A stretch of DNA of 64,000 bases from positions 1 through 64,000 of the forward strand of contig JAQGMG010000031.1 in NCBI GenBank assembly GCA_028292485.1, in the 5' to 3' direction. Origin of the DNA: Rhodocyclales bacterium. Its GTDB lineage: Bacteria; Pseudomonadota; Gammaproteobacteria; Burkholderiales; Rhodocyclaceae. Numbering within the stretch: position 1 is the first letter of the stretch; each line of letters starts with the position of its first letter. A model generated the notes under the pieces. That model did no database searches. It worked only from the letters and a program-made list of their open reading frames with translations, and was not told where the DNA came from. The position numbers were made by a program, and so were the translations under genes. This document shows positions 1 through 8,787 of the stretch, piece after piece.

Positions 1-159
1 AAAAGCATTTGACTTATCGTTAACGGCCCAATTCATCCCGCGCTCAACTGCTGGAAAGGTCCTCTTCGCATAGGTAAATTTACTAATCTGATCAGCCTCA
101 CTATCTGGATAGATCCGATCCAAGTCCCCCTGCTCAATACGCCTAATCACAAATGTCAT
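1..159 (-). CDS. Hypothetical protein, 3' part cut off by window edge
   Basis: A reading frame opens at the ATG at 157-159 on the minus strand, with a GGGGAA ribosome binding site just upstream, and runs without a stop off the left edge (53 residues visible, starting MTFVIRRIEQ). The visible part is hydrophilic, with no signal peptide or motif I recognise. It lies 45 bp downstream of the secreted hypothetical gene ending at 205 on the same strand, so the two may be co-transcribed. The surrounding DNA is AT-richer than the rest of the window. A longer frame at 156-341 overlaps the start but has no convincing start signal, so I prefer this one. Confidence 0.6.
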   Translation of the reverse strand, partial: MTFVIRRIEQGDLDRIYPDSEADQISKFTYAKRTFPAVERGMNWAVNDKSNAF

Positions 160-204
160 GTCATTTCCCCTTGCCCCAAAGTTTCTTTAAGACAAGCCAG
201 CCAT

Positions 205-750
205 TTATTTCCATTTAATGCTACTCTTAATTTCGTTAAATAATTTTTCTGTTTTATCGAGATCAGATGTCGTAGATAATGAAAAATAAAACTGGCCATT
301 TTTTCTACAAGAAAGGGAAACCGCGGTTGCAACTCTATCAACTTTATTAACTCCCCTTTGGCGAGTTATTTCATAAGCACTAGTGTATTCACTGTTTCCA
401 TTTTTTTGTTGCGTTTTTTTAGTTCCGGCAATCTTAAAACTCTTTGGCGCTCGAGAGCCGCCCAAAAGCCGTTCAAGCGTTTCTTCAGAACAAGGAGTTG
501 GACAGTCAACATGCTTGCCTTTTCTGGGATCAGAAGCGTATATGCAATAATATCCAGCAAAATCCGGATACATTTCCATATTTACACGCCCTTCGTTTCC
601 TTTGGAAACGATATAGGCAATCGTTTCGTTTTGCGTATCCCACGTATCTGGCAAATTGATAGAGAAAAAATCTGTATTTACCTGTTCAGCACAAACTGCT
701 GACATACATGCATACAATACAAAAACAGCGCTTAATGATTTCAAAGTCAT
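205..750 (-). CDS. Hypothetical secreted protein
   Basis: 181 residues from an ATG preceded by GGAGAG at good spacing; an ATG 18 bp further upstream has no such signal. The first ~21 residues form a signal peptide (MTLKSL, a hydrophobic core, then a V-C-A cleavage region), so the protein is probably periplasmic. The mature part has three closely spaced cysteines near residues 70-90, suitable for disulfides, and ends in an 'IKSSIKWK' tail like that of small DcrB/PsbP-like periplasmic proteins; that resemblance is weak. Function unknown. It may form a two-gene unit with the truncated gene downstream. AT-rich base composition hints at relatively recent acquisition. Confidence 0.7.
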   Translation of the reverse strand: MTLKSLSAVFVLYACMSAVCAEQVNTDFFSINLPDTWDTQNETIAYIVSKGNEGRVNMEMYPDFAGYYCIYASDPRKGKHVDCPTPCSEETLERLLGGSRAPKSFKIAGTKKTQQKNGNSEYTSAYEITRQRGVNKVDRVATAVSLSCRKNGQFYFSLSTTSDLDKTEKLFNEIKSSIKWK

Positions 751-816
751 TCTCTCCACCCTTTGCATATTAGTTATTAGATGAAAATAATTCCTAATAA
801 TTTAGCAATTACATTG

Positions 817-1269
817 CTACAGCTTTGCCAATCCCAAGAAATGAACGATAAGCAGCCACACTATTGCGGCCATTGCAAACAGGATGAAGCTTTTTACGCA
901 AATAAAGAGCACTCGCCCCATAGGTTGAAAATCGAGTTCATCCGATGCTTTGATTTTGTCTTTGCTGGCTTGATATCTCTTAATCAGTTGATAGGTCGTA
1001 GTACTCAAGGCGGCCGGAATGGCAGCGCCTGGAAATTTTTCTGGTAGGAAGGGAAGTACTATCACAAATAGGCCAACGACTATCAATCCATACTTGGCGA
1101 AACTCCGCGCCTGGTCTTCTTCCCCTAATGCAATGAAATTTGCCTTGATGAAATAGACGGCTGCCAAAGGACCTGTAAACAACGTGCCTATAGCCGCCTG
1201 CATTGGTGAGTAGAGCTTGATGTCCTTCATTTTCCCCGTCCTGTCATTCATTCTTGCGTTATCGCTCAT
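817..1269 (-). CDS. Hypothetical inner-membrane protein
   Basis: Up to 150 residues with three or four hydrophobic stretches (about residues 22-45, 57-76 and 118-145), so most likely an integral inner-membrane protein. The loop between the second and third stretches is basic and polar (region KRYQASKDKIK). The start is uncertain: the first ATG at 1267-1269 has a weak upstream signal, while an internal ATG (residue 14, MKDIKL) has an AGGACGGGG sequence in front. No family recognised. It is transcribed away from the XRE regulator at 1394. Confidence 0.65.
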   Translation of the reverse strand: MSDNARMNDRTGKMKDIKLYSPMQAAIGTLFTGPLAAVYFIKANFIALGEEDQARSFAKYGLIVVGLFVIVLPFLPEKFPGAAIPAALSTTTYQLIKRYQASKDKIKASDELDFQPMGRVLFICVKSFILFAMAAIVWLLIVHFLGLAKL

Positions 1270-1393
1270 CTAAAGTCGGCCCCTTGTCATAAGGCCAACA
1301 CTCATTTCTCATATTTCCAATTGTTACTCATAGAGCGTGGCCTGATCAAGTACATCTTTCTAGCATGCGTGCCAGCTCCTCACTGGCTCGCCG

Positions 1394-1654
1394 ATGTCCC
1401 CCGACCCCAAAACCCTCTTTGGTCAACGCTTGGCGCAGTTGCGCAAGGAGGTTGGTTGGTCGCAAGAAACCTTGGCGCTGGAATCGGGCATTGCTCGCAG
1501 CTACTTGGGCGGCGTAGAGCGTGGTCTGCGTAACATCTCTCTCCTCAATATTTGTCGACTGGCAGATACCTTGAGTTTGCCGCCGTCGGCTCTGCTGGAT
1601 TTTGATGCCATAACCCCTGCAAAGGCTGGCAAGTCATTGCGTAAATCACGATAA
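1394..1654 (+). CDS. XRE-family helix-turn-helix transcriptional regulator
   Basis: 86 residues, almost all taken up by one lambda-Cro/XRE helix-turn-helix domain (about residues 8-68). The pattern FGQRLAQLRKEVGWSQE, then SGIARSYLGGVERG and a NICRLADTL helix, is that of small regulators such as restriction-modification controller proteins and mobile-element repressors. It should bind an operator as a dimer. No restriction-modification genes lie beside it, so its target is unknown; the divergently placed membrane gene (817-1269) is a candidate. The last dozen residues after the HTH are basic and probably unstructured. Confidence 0.85.
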   Translation: MSPDPKTLFGQRLAQLRKEVGWSQETLALESGIARSYLGGVERGLRNISLLNICRLADTLSLPPSALLDFDAITPAKAGKSLRKSR

Positions 1655-1710
1655 CGGTGCTCTCGTTTCATTTGCTTCGCTGAGCATACGATTGGCGGCA
1701 AGAGCTGCGC

Positions 1711-4700
1711 CTAGTTCGACGCACATGACCCACCCGCCTTACATGAGTTCACCGCGCCACCGGGTTCGATTTCGCAAGCTCTTCCGTCCTGTTGAGGAGC
1801 GCCGTCCGTCACGTACCACGACCCGACGCCATACAAGTGGTACATGCAGCAGCTACCTCCAACCCCTGCCCGCTCACAGTTTCGGGCCGCATCTTCTGGG
1901 CTGTCGAAGTTGCTCATGCTCCCGGATGCGAGAATCTTGCCTGTGCAGCTTGTTGTCGGTTGATTCCACACGGGTACTTTGCAACTGACTCTGGAGCCAT
2001 AAGATCGGGGAGTCGCTTGCATGACGATGTTCTTGGGAGTGGTCACTTTGCCAATTTCGACGCGATGGTTAGTCGGAACCTGCACGCTATCTAGGGCACG
2101 GGTCAGTAACTTACTGATGAAGGGGTATGCCGCCTGGTTCTTGTCTGCGCTGATGGAGAAATAGCCGCACGGCGTGCCGTCCTCATACGAGGTTTGAAGA
2201 ACGGGGATATTGCTGGCAAGGCCACGCGCCTCCCCCGCGTGATATCCCGATATGATTACGCCGACAACATGAGTGCCATTGGCGCTCTGGATATTCCAGA
2301 CAGTGGGCTCATAGGTTCCAAGCGCCAACACCACGTCGAGCCCTGGCTTATCGACATACACGTCGATACCGGTCATCTCGTGACCTCTTGTGTTGGATTG
2401 ATAGCCAAGCGCGCGGCCCGCATACTCACCCGCTGCGTGGACTTCATAGTTCGCAGGCAATTGCTGCGCAAAGCGACTGCATGCATCAGCGGGAGCTTGC
2501 ATGACAGGCTGCTCCGTCGCTGAAGCTTTCATCTCATTCGCTGCAGCCGGATGATCGGCGGGAGTCTCGGTAGCAAGGGGCTCACTGCTCGTGAGAAGGA
2601 CTTCCGCGTACTGCGCACTTGTGGAAGGCCTCTGGTTCGAATAGCTGAAGTAGATAATGGTCACAACACCCACGAGTATCCACAGCCATTTTCGGCTGCC
2701 TGTTTCTTCGTCCATCATTTTTGATGGCGCGTATTGGGCATTTCCCTTGAATGTCGTCGCTCTTTGCTGAGTTACTGCTTGCGTCGAAGCATCTGAATTC
2801 GGAGTTGGGGGTGCCTGGACGGAACGTGCCACTTCTTCTGTCATGGTTCGCGAAGCAAGCGGCTTCTCCGGCATGGCGACAGGCTGTGCCGGTACGACGA
2901 ATGCATCTTGGTCGGCAGCTTCTGCCTTGGGCGGGAAAGGCGCCAGCCAGGCTACGACCAGGAAAACACAGCCTGCGCCCATCATGGCGAGAATGTTGGC
3001 GAGTTGACCAAGCGACCCAAAATCGAACAACACCAGCTTGGCCGCAGCAATGAGCAGCAATAGCGCTCCGATGAGCCACTGGCGACGGGATTGAGTCCGC
3101 ATCCCCCACCAAGTCATTACACCACCAGCAACGGCACACAACAGTGACACGACAGCCGGCATCAACATGTCATTCAAGGCAAGAATAGTCAGCGTGCCCA
3201 CCGGGCCGAAGAACCTAAGGAACATTGCCGCACTGACGCTCAGCAACGCTGTGACAGCAGCAATGCCGAACCAGCGCGCATCACGGTTTCCCGACTTAGT
3301 GAGGAACCGGGCTGACTGCGCGATGTAAGCCAACGCGATCAATTCATAGGCAATTGCCCAAGGGTCCCGCTGTATGTGGAAAAGTGTCTGATAGAAAAGC
3401 CAGCAGCTGGAAAGAATGAAGCCCACTGGAGAAAGCAAATTCGGCCAGAATTGGCCTGATGGAAAAGCCCATTGAGCGTGAAGCGAGGCGATCAGGGCGC
3501 TAGTCACCAAGATGGTCGCAATGACAGCCGCCGTAGGTGCGACAAGCGTGCCGCTATACGCAAGCGCCCACGGCAAAATGACAACGGGCAAACAGCTGCG
3601 TACTACGGCGGCAATATATTCGCCCTCGTCCGTATGACGACCGGACATATGCGCTATTGCGAGCAAGGCAGTCTGGCCGGCCAACATCATCAGAATGATG
3701 ATGCTCGATGGGAAAAGCCTGGCCCCCAATAAGCCGGAAACAAAGAGTGCCCCCACCAGCAAGAGTGCCAGCTCAATGCGTGGCGCTTTCTTGACCAACC
3801 AAATGGCATAACCAAAGCAAAGCAACAAGGCGGCGAGATGTGATGCCTGAGCGAGATATTCAAAATGCAGACGGAGCAACTCGCGTGCGCATGTCAGCAC
3901 GGCCCAGGCAATGGTCAAGGTGATGAACAAGGGAGCAATGCCGTTACGCTGCCTATGCAGGCTAAAGGCGGCCGCTCCGAGGAAAAACACCACCACTGAA
4001 TGACGCAGGAATTGTGCATTTAAGAACGGGCTGCCTATGACCGGGGTGAAGATGGCTTGTAGCAAGTAGCAAGCAAACGCAGCCAACGCAGTGGTAATCA
4101 GCAGAGGTGAAAATGCTCGCGATACGCCAATCTTGGGCCCGGCTGCCAGCAGCGCGCAAGACACAACAATGGCGACAAGGGAATAGGGAATGTTTTCCAG
4201 CGTGAGCAGCGCGCCGGTGAGCAGAAGTAACAAAGCGACGCACAGATAACGCAGCGCGCCAGTCTGATGACGCCGGTGTTGCACGGCTGCTGCGAGTGCC
4301 CAGAGCACACCGAGCAGAGCAATGCCGATGGCACCTTCCACTGACGCGTCAGGGGCGATAGTCAGTGTGAGCACTGCCGACACAAGCGGTAGCAACAGAA
4401 AGTAACCGGTGTCAAAGCGTTGCAGCCATACGCCTGCGGTTATCCGGCCTGAGACCTTGTTGAATTCCAGCAAGGGCATGGCGAGATAGATTGCCACAAG
4501 GGCCAACAGCAAGGGCTGCATCTCTCGGTAATAGGCCGGCTCATAGAAATTCTGCGTCCAGCCAAAAAACAAGGCCCCAGCCAATGTGAACAGAAAACCA
4601 AGATGGATAAGGGGACGCCACCCTCGCAGCCAAACCATCATCAGTGACAGCAAGCTAGCGATTACATAGTAGCCATACACGGGCGCAGGCCCCGGCGACT

Positions 4701-5220
4701 CGAGTGCAAAAGCGGGCGCAATGAATGCGCCGATCATTGCAAGAAGAGCAATGGATAAAGCCCGACGTGTTACGGCGAAAGTTGTCGCGGCGCACGCCAC
4801 GGCAAAAAGAAGCGTCAGGGCTTGAATGCTGGTGACGAATTTGAAGTATCCGTAGGCGCTGTAAGCAGTTAGATAGGCAACGCCCAAAGCCGCCCCGCCT
4901 AATGCCAAATGAATTGATCGGCGCTTGTGATTATTCTTGAGCAGGCCTGACGCGCAACCGAGCACCGCAGCGATCACAATGCCCGTCGCTAATTTTGCAT
5001 CGGCGGGCAATTTGATATTGAGCATCAGGTATCGCAGCAATGCTCCCGTGCCGATGAGCAATAGAATCGCACCTACCTTTGCAGGCCAATTACCGCTCAC
5101 CAACCACCTGATGAGGCCCGCAGGTTTGATTGAAATGCCACCGTCGGTTGCTGTGGACTCCCAAAACAGGACCATTGCGAATAACACAGCGATACCACAT
5201 AAAAATGCCAAGGCAATCAT
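1711..5220 (-). CDS. DUF2339 polytopic membrane protein with extra cysteine-rich C-terminal region
   Basis: 1169 residues. Roughly residues 1-770 are a long run of more than twenty hydrophobic helices, the pattern of the DUF2339 family (function unknown; many-spanning inner-membrane proteins). The rest is unusual: a polar linker (about 770-835), one more transmembrane helix (region WLWILVGVVTIIYF), then about 300 residues predicted to lie outside the membrane. This part holds a domain with the motif LALGTYEPTVWNI and SGYHAGEARGL, followed by a terminal stretch with eight cysteines in the last ~115 residues, suggesting disulfides. The start has only a weak GGGGA signal. The gene stands alone. 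Function not known. Confidence 0.85.
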   Translation of the reverse strand: MIALAFLCGIAVLFAMVLFWESTATDGGISIKPAGLIRWLVSGNWPAKVGAILLLIGTGALLRYLMLNIKLPADAKLATGIVIAAVLGCASGLLKNNHKRRSIHLALGGAALGVAYLTAYSAYGYFKFVTSIQALTLLFAVACAATTFAVTRRALSIALLAMIGAFIAPAFALESPGPAPVYGYYVIASLLSLMMVWLRGWRPLIHLGFLFTLAGALFFGWTQNFYEPAYYREMQPLLLALVAIYLAMPLLEFNKVSGRITAGVWLQRFDTGYFLLLPLVSAVLTLTIAPDASVEGAIGIALLGVLWALAAAVQHRRHQTGALRYLCVALLLLLTGALLTLENIPYSLVAIVVSCALLAAGPKIGVSRAFSPLLITTALAAFACYLLQAIFTPVIGSPFLNAQFLRHSVVVFFLGAAAFSLHRQRNGIAPLFITLTIAWAVLTCARELLRLHFEYLAQASHLAALLLCFGYAIWLVKKAPRIELALLLVGALFVSGLLGARLFPSSIIILMMLAGQTALLAIAHMSGRHTDEGEYIAAVVRSCLPVVILPWALAYSGTLVAPTAAVIATILVTSALIASLHAQWAFPSGQFWPNLLSPVGFILSSCWLFYQTLFHIQRDPWAIAYELIALAYIAQSARFLTKSGNRDARWFGIAAVTALLSVSAAMFLRFFGPVGTLTILALNDMLMPAVVSLLCAVAGGVMTWWGMRTQSRRQWLIGALLLLIAAAKLVLFDFGSLGQLANILAMMGAGCVFLVVAWLAPFPPKAEAADQDAFVVPAQPVAMPEKPLASRTMTEEVARSVQAPPTPNSDASTQAVTQQRATTFKGNAQYAPSKMMDEETGSRKWLWILVGVVTIIYFSYSNQRPSTSAQYAEVLLTSSEPLATETPADHPAAANEMKASATEQPVMQAPADACSRFAQQLPANYEVHAAGEYAGRALGYQSNTRGHEMTGIDVYVDKPGLDVVLALGTYEPTVWNIQSANGTHVVGVIISGYHAGEARGLASNIPVLQTSYEDGTPCGYFSISADKNQAAYPFISKLLTRALDSVQVPTNHRVEIGKVTTPKNIVMQATPRSYGSRVSCKVPVWNQPTTSCTGKILASGSMSNFDSPEDAARNCERAGVGGSCCMYHLYGVGSWYVTDGAPQQDGRACEIEPGGAVNSCKAGGSCASN

Positions 5221-5324
5221 GGACGTCCCCGTTTAATAATTCTGATGATGTTGTCTTGCCGGTAAGAATGTATTCATGCCGAACGTATTTCTGGAAGCAG
5301 CGTATCTTGTTATCGCAAAACGAC

Positions 5325-6077
5325 CTATAGCACTTTAGTGCCCATCATCGGGCTGGCTTGCTGCTGTACCGCCACAACAATTCGTGCGCGATTAGTGCAG
5401 CCTGTCTTGTCAAGAATTCTGGTGACGTGGTGCTTGATCGTGTTTTCGCTGAGATCAAGCAAGCACGCGATGTCGTGATTCGATTTGCCAATACCAATCA
5501 ATCCAGCGATCTCACTTTCCCTTGTTGAGAGAACAACATTGTTGAGCGTGAGAGGATTGTTCTGCGAAGGCGTGCTCTCGTAGTGACGCACTACTCGCAT
5601 GAGGGTTTGGTGCAGTGTGGGAGTAATTTGCACGAGTATTTCAATGAGGTCCGACGATGGAGGTTCTGGAAGGCGATGCAGGCTGAAATAGGTACCAATA
5701 CAATTGGCTTCGTCGACGGTGGCGTGTGCCAATGTTTCGCCAAGCCTGTAGACCTTGAAGTGATCGAGCCAATCCACAGACACCTCGGGCCAAGGATCGC
5801 CCGGGCTGAATACTTGAGGCTGTCGCGAGGCGATCCAACGCCGCATGATGGGTGTGTCGATGCCTCCTGCTGAATTGCGAATAGCATTAAGGTGATCCGA
5901 CGGGTAATCCACGGCTATCACGTAATCCATGGACACTCCTGCCGAATGAACACGACCGTGGCCACAAACCAGTGCGCCGTGCGGCAAAAGCAGGCGCAAG
6001 GTTTCGCGTGTCCAATCCTTGAATTGCGCCAAGGTCTGGATTTGATGCGCGTCTTGTTCAAGTGAATGCAGGTTCAT
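5325..6077 (-). CDS. LuxR-family regulator, EpsA-like
   Basis: 250 residues. The N-terminal ~165 residues resemble the sensory half of EpsA-type regulators of exopolysaccharide loci; the C-terminal part (about 178-245) is a LuxR/GerE helix-turn-helix with LSTRESEIAGLIGIGKSN and ENTIKHHVTRILDKTG. EpsA-type regulators are known near XrtB/PEP-CTERM exosortase clusters, but no exosortase or PEP-CTERM protein is in this window. Its ATG overlaps the TGA of the upstream glycosyltransferase gene (ATGA), so the two are translationally coupled and the regulator probably acts in envelope-polysaccharide control. The EpsA assignment is from pattern; the LuxR assignment is firm. Confidence 0.85.
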   Translation of the reverse strand: MNLHSLEQDAHQIQTLAQFKDWTRETLRLLLPHGALVCGHGRVHSAGVSMDYVIAVDYPSDHLNAIRNSAGGIDTPIMRRWIASRQPQVFSPGDPWPEVSVDWLDHFKVYRLGETLAHATVDEANCIGTYFSLHRLPEPPSSDLIEILVQITPTLHQTLMRVVRHYESTPSQNNPLTLNNVVLSTRESEIAGLIGIGKSNHDIACLLDLSENTIKHHVTRILDKTGCTNRARIVVAVQQQASPMMGTKVL

Positions 6078-7432
6078 TCTTGCTCCTCGCTCTTTGCTTC
6101 TATTCCAATCAACTGCAGGTAGGCATTTAGTCCATGATCTAGCACATAGGCTTGCGCGTCTGTACGTGCTGTTGCACGTAGCACTTGACCTGATGCTGGA
6201 TTGCTCAGAGCTTCGAGCATTGTTGTAGCCAACTGATCTGCATCAAAGAAGTCGGTGAGCACGCCGTTCTCGCCGTGCCGAATGACCTCCCTCACCGGCG
6301 CGGTATCGGAGGCAATGATGCGGCAGCCTGTGGCCATGGCTTCGAGCAGCGACCATGACAGGACAAATGGGTACGTGAGATAGACGTGCGCGGCGGAGAT
6401 TTGCAGGATTTTCTTGTAGGTCTCGTAGGGGACTTTGCCGAGGAAGTGAAGGCGTTGCTGGTTTTCTCCGAGCTGGCTGCCGACTTCGCGCAGCATTTTC
6501 TCGCGCCAGTTGGGTGCGTCCTTGGGCATTGAGCCGTAGCTGCGTTCGTCTCCGCCGACGATGATGATTTGTGCGGTGGGGTGTTCGTTGAGCACTTTGG
6601 GTAGTGCTCGCATGAAGGTGTGGAAGCCGCGGTAGGGTTCGAGGTTGCGGGCGACGTAGGTGATGATGGGGTCGCCGTGTTTTAGGGTGAGTGGTGCTGC
6701 CCCCTCTCCCCCTGCCCCTCTCCCGCGACGGGGAGAGGGGAGTGTTACGGTTGCTGCGGCATCGGGGCCGAGGTTTTCGGTGTCGATGCCTTCGTGGATG
6801 ACTTCGATCTTGTTCTGGTAGGCCTGTGGGAAGCGGCTCTTCTGCCATTGCGTCGGGGCGACTGCGGCATCGCAGTTTTCGAGGTTGAGCAGGTGCAGGG
6901 CGTTCCAGGTGGTGATGCGCAGGTGGTCGTCGAGGGTGCTGGGGAATTCGGGGTCGAAGTTGAAGTCGGCTCCGCTGGTGCTGTAGTACCACTCGCTGAA
7001 GTGGATGAGTCTGACCTGCGGGAAGACTTCTTTGGCATACAGGGTCTCGCCCCAGCCGGGGTGGGCAAGGATGACGTCGGGGGTGAAGCCGTTGGTCTTG
7101 AGTTGTGTGAGGGCGCGGGCGACGGCCTGGCCGTGCAGGACGGCACCTTCCATCTGGCGCAAGTAGGGATGGGTTTCGTGTTTGACCTGGCGGTGCAGCT
7201 TGTATTTGAACCAGGGGAATTCGGCTTCGCCGGTTTTGAGGCCCGGTGCGGTATCGCGGCCGAGGCCGATGACTTCGACATCGTCACGCGTGAACAGATG
7301 CAAGGCGAGATGGCGGAACTGGCCGGGGAAGTTCTGATGGATGATGAGTACGCACAGGCGTTTGCCGGGCGTATGCGCTGCACGCACAGCGGCCTTCGCC
7401 GCCTTGGATTCCCCGGTTTGACGCACTTGCAT
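6074..7432 (-). CDS. Family GT4 glycosyltransferase
   Basis: 452 residues. The N-terminal domain begins LCVLIIHQNFPGQFRHLA and belongs to the GT4 subgroup with a Glyco_trans_4_3-type N-terminus. The C-terminal nucleotide-sugar domain contains VARNLEPYRG, GGDERSYGS and the GT4 signature SLLEAMATGCRIIAS followed by APVREV. It should transfer a sugar from a nucleotide sugar to a polysaccharide or lipid acceptor at the cytoplasmic membrane. The ATG at 7430-7432 has AGAGGTC upstream. It is oddly interrupted at about residues 230-246 by a Pro/Arg/Gly-rich segment encoded by a palindromic repeat (6701-6740), inserted in frame between the usual 'TLP' strand and the 'GDP..TYVARN' region. Downstream regulator overlaps by 4 bp. 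Confidence 0.92.
   Translation of the reverse strand: MQVRQTGESKAAKAAVRAAHTPGKRLCVLIIHQNFPGQFRHLALHLFTRDDVEVIGLGRDTAPGLKTGEAEFPWFKYKLHRQVKHETHPYLRQMEGAVLHGQAVARALTQLKTNGFTPDVILAHPGWGETLYAKEVFPQVRLIHFSEWYYSTSGADFNFDPEFPSTLDDHLRITTWNALHLLNLENCDAAVAPTQWQKSRFPQAYQNKIEVIHEGIDTENLGPDAAATVTLPSPRRGRGAGGEGAAPLTLKHGDPIITYVARNLEPYRGFHTFMRALPKVLNEHPTAQIIIVGGDERSYGSMPKDAPNWREKMLREVGSQLGENQQRLHFLGKVPYETYKKILQISAAHVYLTYPFVLSWSLLEAMATGCRIIASDTAPVREVIRHGENGVLTDFFDADQLATTMLEALSNPASGQVLRATARTDAQAYVLDHGLNAYLQLIGIEAKSEEQE
6701..6740. repeat. In-frame palindromic element inside the glycosyltransferase gene
   Basis: Arms cccctctccc (6701-6710) and gggagagggg (6731-6740) are perfect inverse complements around a 20 bp centre. 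Read on the coding (minus) strand it gives Pro-Ser-Pro-Arg-Arg-Gly-Arg-Gly-Ala-Gly-Gly-Glu-Gly, a composition unlike the rest of the protein. The element is of the widespread 'CCCTCTCCC...GGGAGAGGG' palindrome type found between bacterial genes. Confidence 0.85.
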
Positions 7433-7479
7433 GACCTCTTGTTGCCGTCTCGTATTGGACAGCTCGCATTATCGCTCGT

Positions 7480-7493
7480 GGAACAATTGTTCC
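7480..7493. promoter_or_regulatory. 14-bp perfect palindrome upstream of the glycosyltransferase
   Basis: GGAACAATTGTTCC is a perfect palindrome centred about 54 bp upstream of the ATG at 7432. Its position in the 5' region of the glycosyltransferase/EpsA-like pair suggests an operator, possibly for the LuxR-type regulator itself, but nothing in the sequence proves this. Confidence 0.35.
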
Positions 7494-7671
7494 CCGCGTA
7501 ATTATCCTCGAATTCGGATGCATAACGTTGAAGATGCAGGAGGCTTGCCCTTGAGGGCAGGTGGCTATGTGCTTTAAATATCGTTGTTGGTGAATTTGAT
7601 GTTTTGTCGCCGCAGGGCGCTGGGATTCCGCTTGCGCCGGAATGACGGCTGCGGCCCTTTAGAAGATTGAA

Positions 7672-7720
7672 CTCCCGCCCAGCGAAGCTGGCTGGTGCTG
7701 AACTCTTCGACAGGCGGGAG
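7672..7720 (-). terminator. Hairpin just downstream of the RTX gene
   Basis: Perfect 8-bp arms ctcccgcc (7672-7679) and ggcgggag (7713-7720), with a smaller internal stem, lie 12 bp past the stop of the RTX gene. There is no clear T-run, so it may be a Rho-independent terminator of weak type or another dispersed palindrome. A decayed family-B half repeat lies next to it at about 7618-7646. Confidence 0.4.
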
Positions 7721-7731
7721 TGTGGTGCGGG

Positions 7732-8787
7732 TTACTTCCAGTTCGCGGCAATCACCGGGTTGAGCTGGCTCTGGTAACTGGGCGGCAAGGTCGTCTGCCC
7801 CGCGGCAGGCGGTGCAAATGCGGCCATGGCGTTGACCAGGTTGTCGACCTGGCTTGCCAGCAAGTGTTTGCCATTGGCCACTTCCAGGTGGTCGATCTGG
7901 GTGCTGGTGCCCGTTCCGGAACCAGAAATTCCGAACCAGTTGTCTATCGTGAAGCTGTCGTTGGTTCCGATGATGGATACCTTCAGATCATCGGACGAGT
8001 GAGAACTGTTGGTAACGCGTTGCAGCCACAGCTGGCTTTCGCTGACCCCTGCGCCGAACTTCACGACGCTGGTGCCTGGATACGCCGGCACCTGGTATGT
8101 GGTGTAGGAAAGCTCATCGGCACCACCGCCCTTGCCGAAGAGGTAGGTGGATTGGGCTTGACCATAGATGAAGTCATTGCCCGCACCACCGTCGAAAACG
8201 TCCTTGCCGCCACCACCATACAGCGTGTCGTTACCCGGGCCGCCCGCGATTGTTTCGGACGCGACGGAACCGTACAGGTAGTCGTTGCCAGTGCTGCCGG
8301 CGATGGCCAAAGATGAAAGCGCTGAGTACGACAGGCTGCTGCCGTCGGAGAACTTCACGGTCCCGGCGCCGGCCGGTGTGTCGAAGTACGCGCCCCAGAT
8401 GATCTTGTCGGTCGTGCCTTTGATGGAAATCTGCAGGTCGTGGGTGACGATTGGCTCGCCGCCGACGTATGTGACGGTTTCTATGCGCCGCACTTCAATA
8501 TCGGTTTTGGCGATGTTTGCACCGAGCTGCACGATATCGCTGGTGCTGATCTGGCTGCTGTACAGGCCTGAATTGATCTTGTCGGCACCACTGCCTCGGC
8601 CGAACAGGTAGGTGTTCTTGCCTGTGCCGCCATACAGGAAATCATTGCCGGCACCACCATCCAGCGTGTCGTTGCCACCGTCGCCGTACAGATAGTCATT
8701 GCCGCCAAGACCGGAGAGCGTATCGCTGCCGGTCGTCCCGTAAATCGTGTCGTTTCCGGATGTGCCTTTAAGTGACTTGCCTGCCAT
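7732..8787 (-). CDS. RTX (haemolysin-type calcium-binding repeat) protein
   Basis: 351 residues from the ATG at 8785-8787, chosen because GGAGGT sits 5 bp upstream; the frame extends further but without a signal. Two blocks of glycine/aspartate nonapeptides are visible: residues ~5-55 (GGNDYLYGD, GGNDTLDGG, AGNDFLYGG) and ~165-210 (GGPGNDTLYG, GAGNDFIYG). Such repeats form a Ca2+-loaded beta-roll outside the cell. There is no Sec signal peptide; RTX proteins normally leave by a type I secretion system using an uncleaved C-terminal signal, and the last ~50 residues (LVNAMAAFAPP onward) would hold it. No type I transporter gene is in the window. No catalytic domain is visible, so the role may be structural or in surface-layer or biofilm formation. 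Confidence 0.9.
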   Translation of the reverse strand: MAGKSLKGTSGNDTIYGTTGSDTLSGLGGNDYLYGDGGNDTLDGGAGNDFLYGGTGKNTYLFGRGSGADKINSGLYSSQISTSDIVQLGANIAKTDIEVRRIETVTYVGGEPIVTHDLQISIKGTTDKIIWGAYFDTPAGAGTVKFSDGSSLSYSALSSLAIAGSTGNDYLYGSVASETIAGGPGNDTLYGGGGKDVFDGGAGNDFIYGQAQSTYLFGKGGGADELSYTTYQVPAYPGTSVVKFGAGVSESQLWLQRVTNSSHSSDDLKVSIIGTNDSFTIDNWFGISGSGTGTSTQIDHLEVANGKHLLASQVDNLVNAMAAFAPPAAGQTTLPPSYQSQLNPVIAANWK

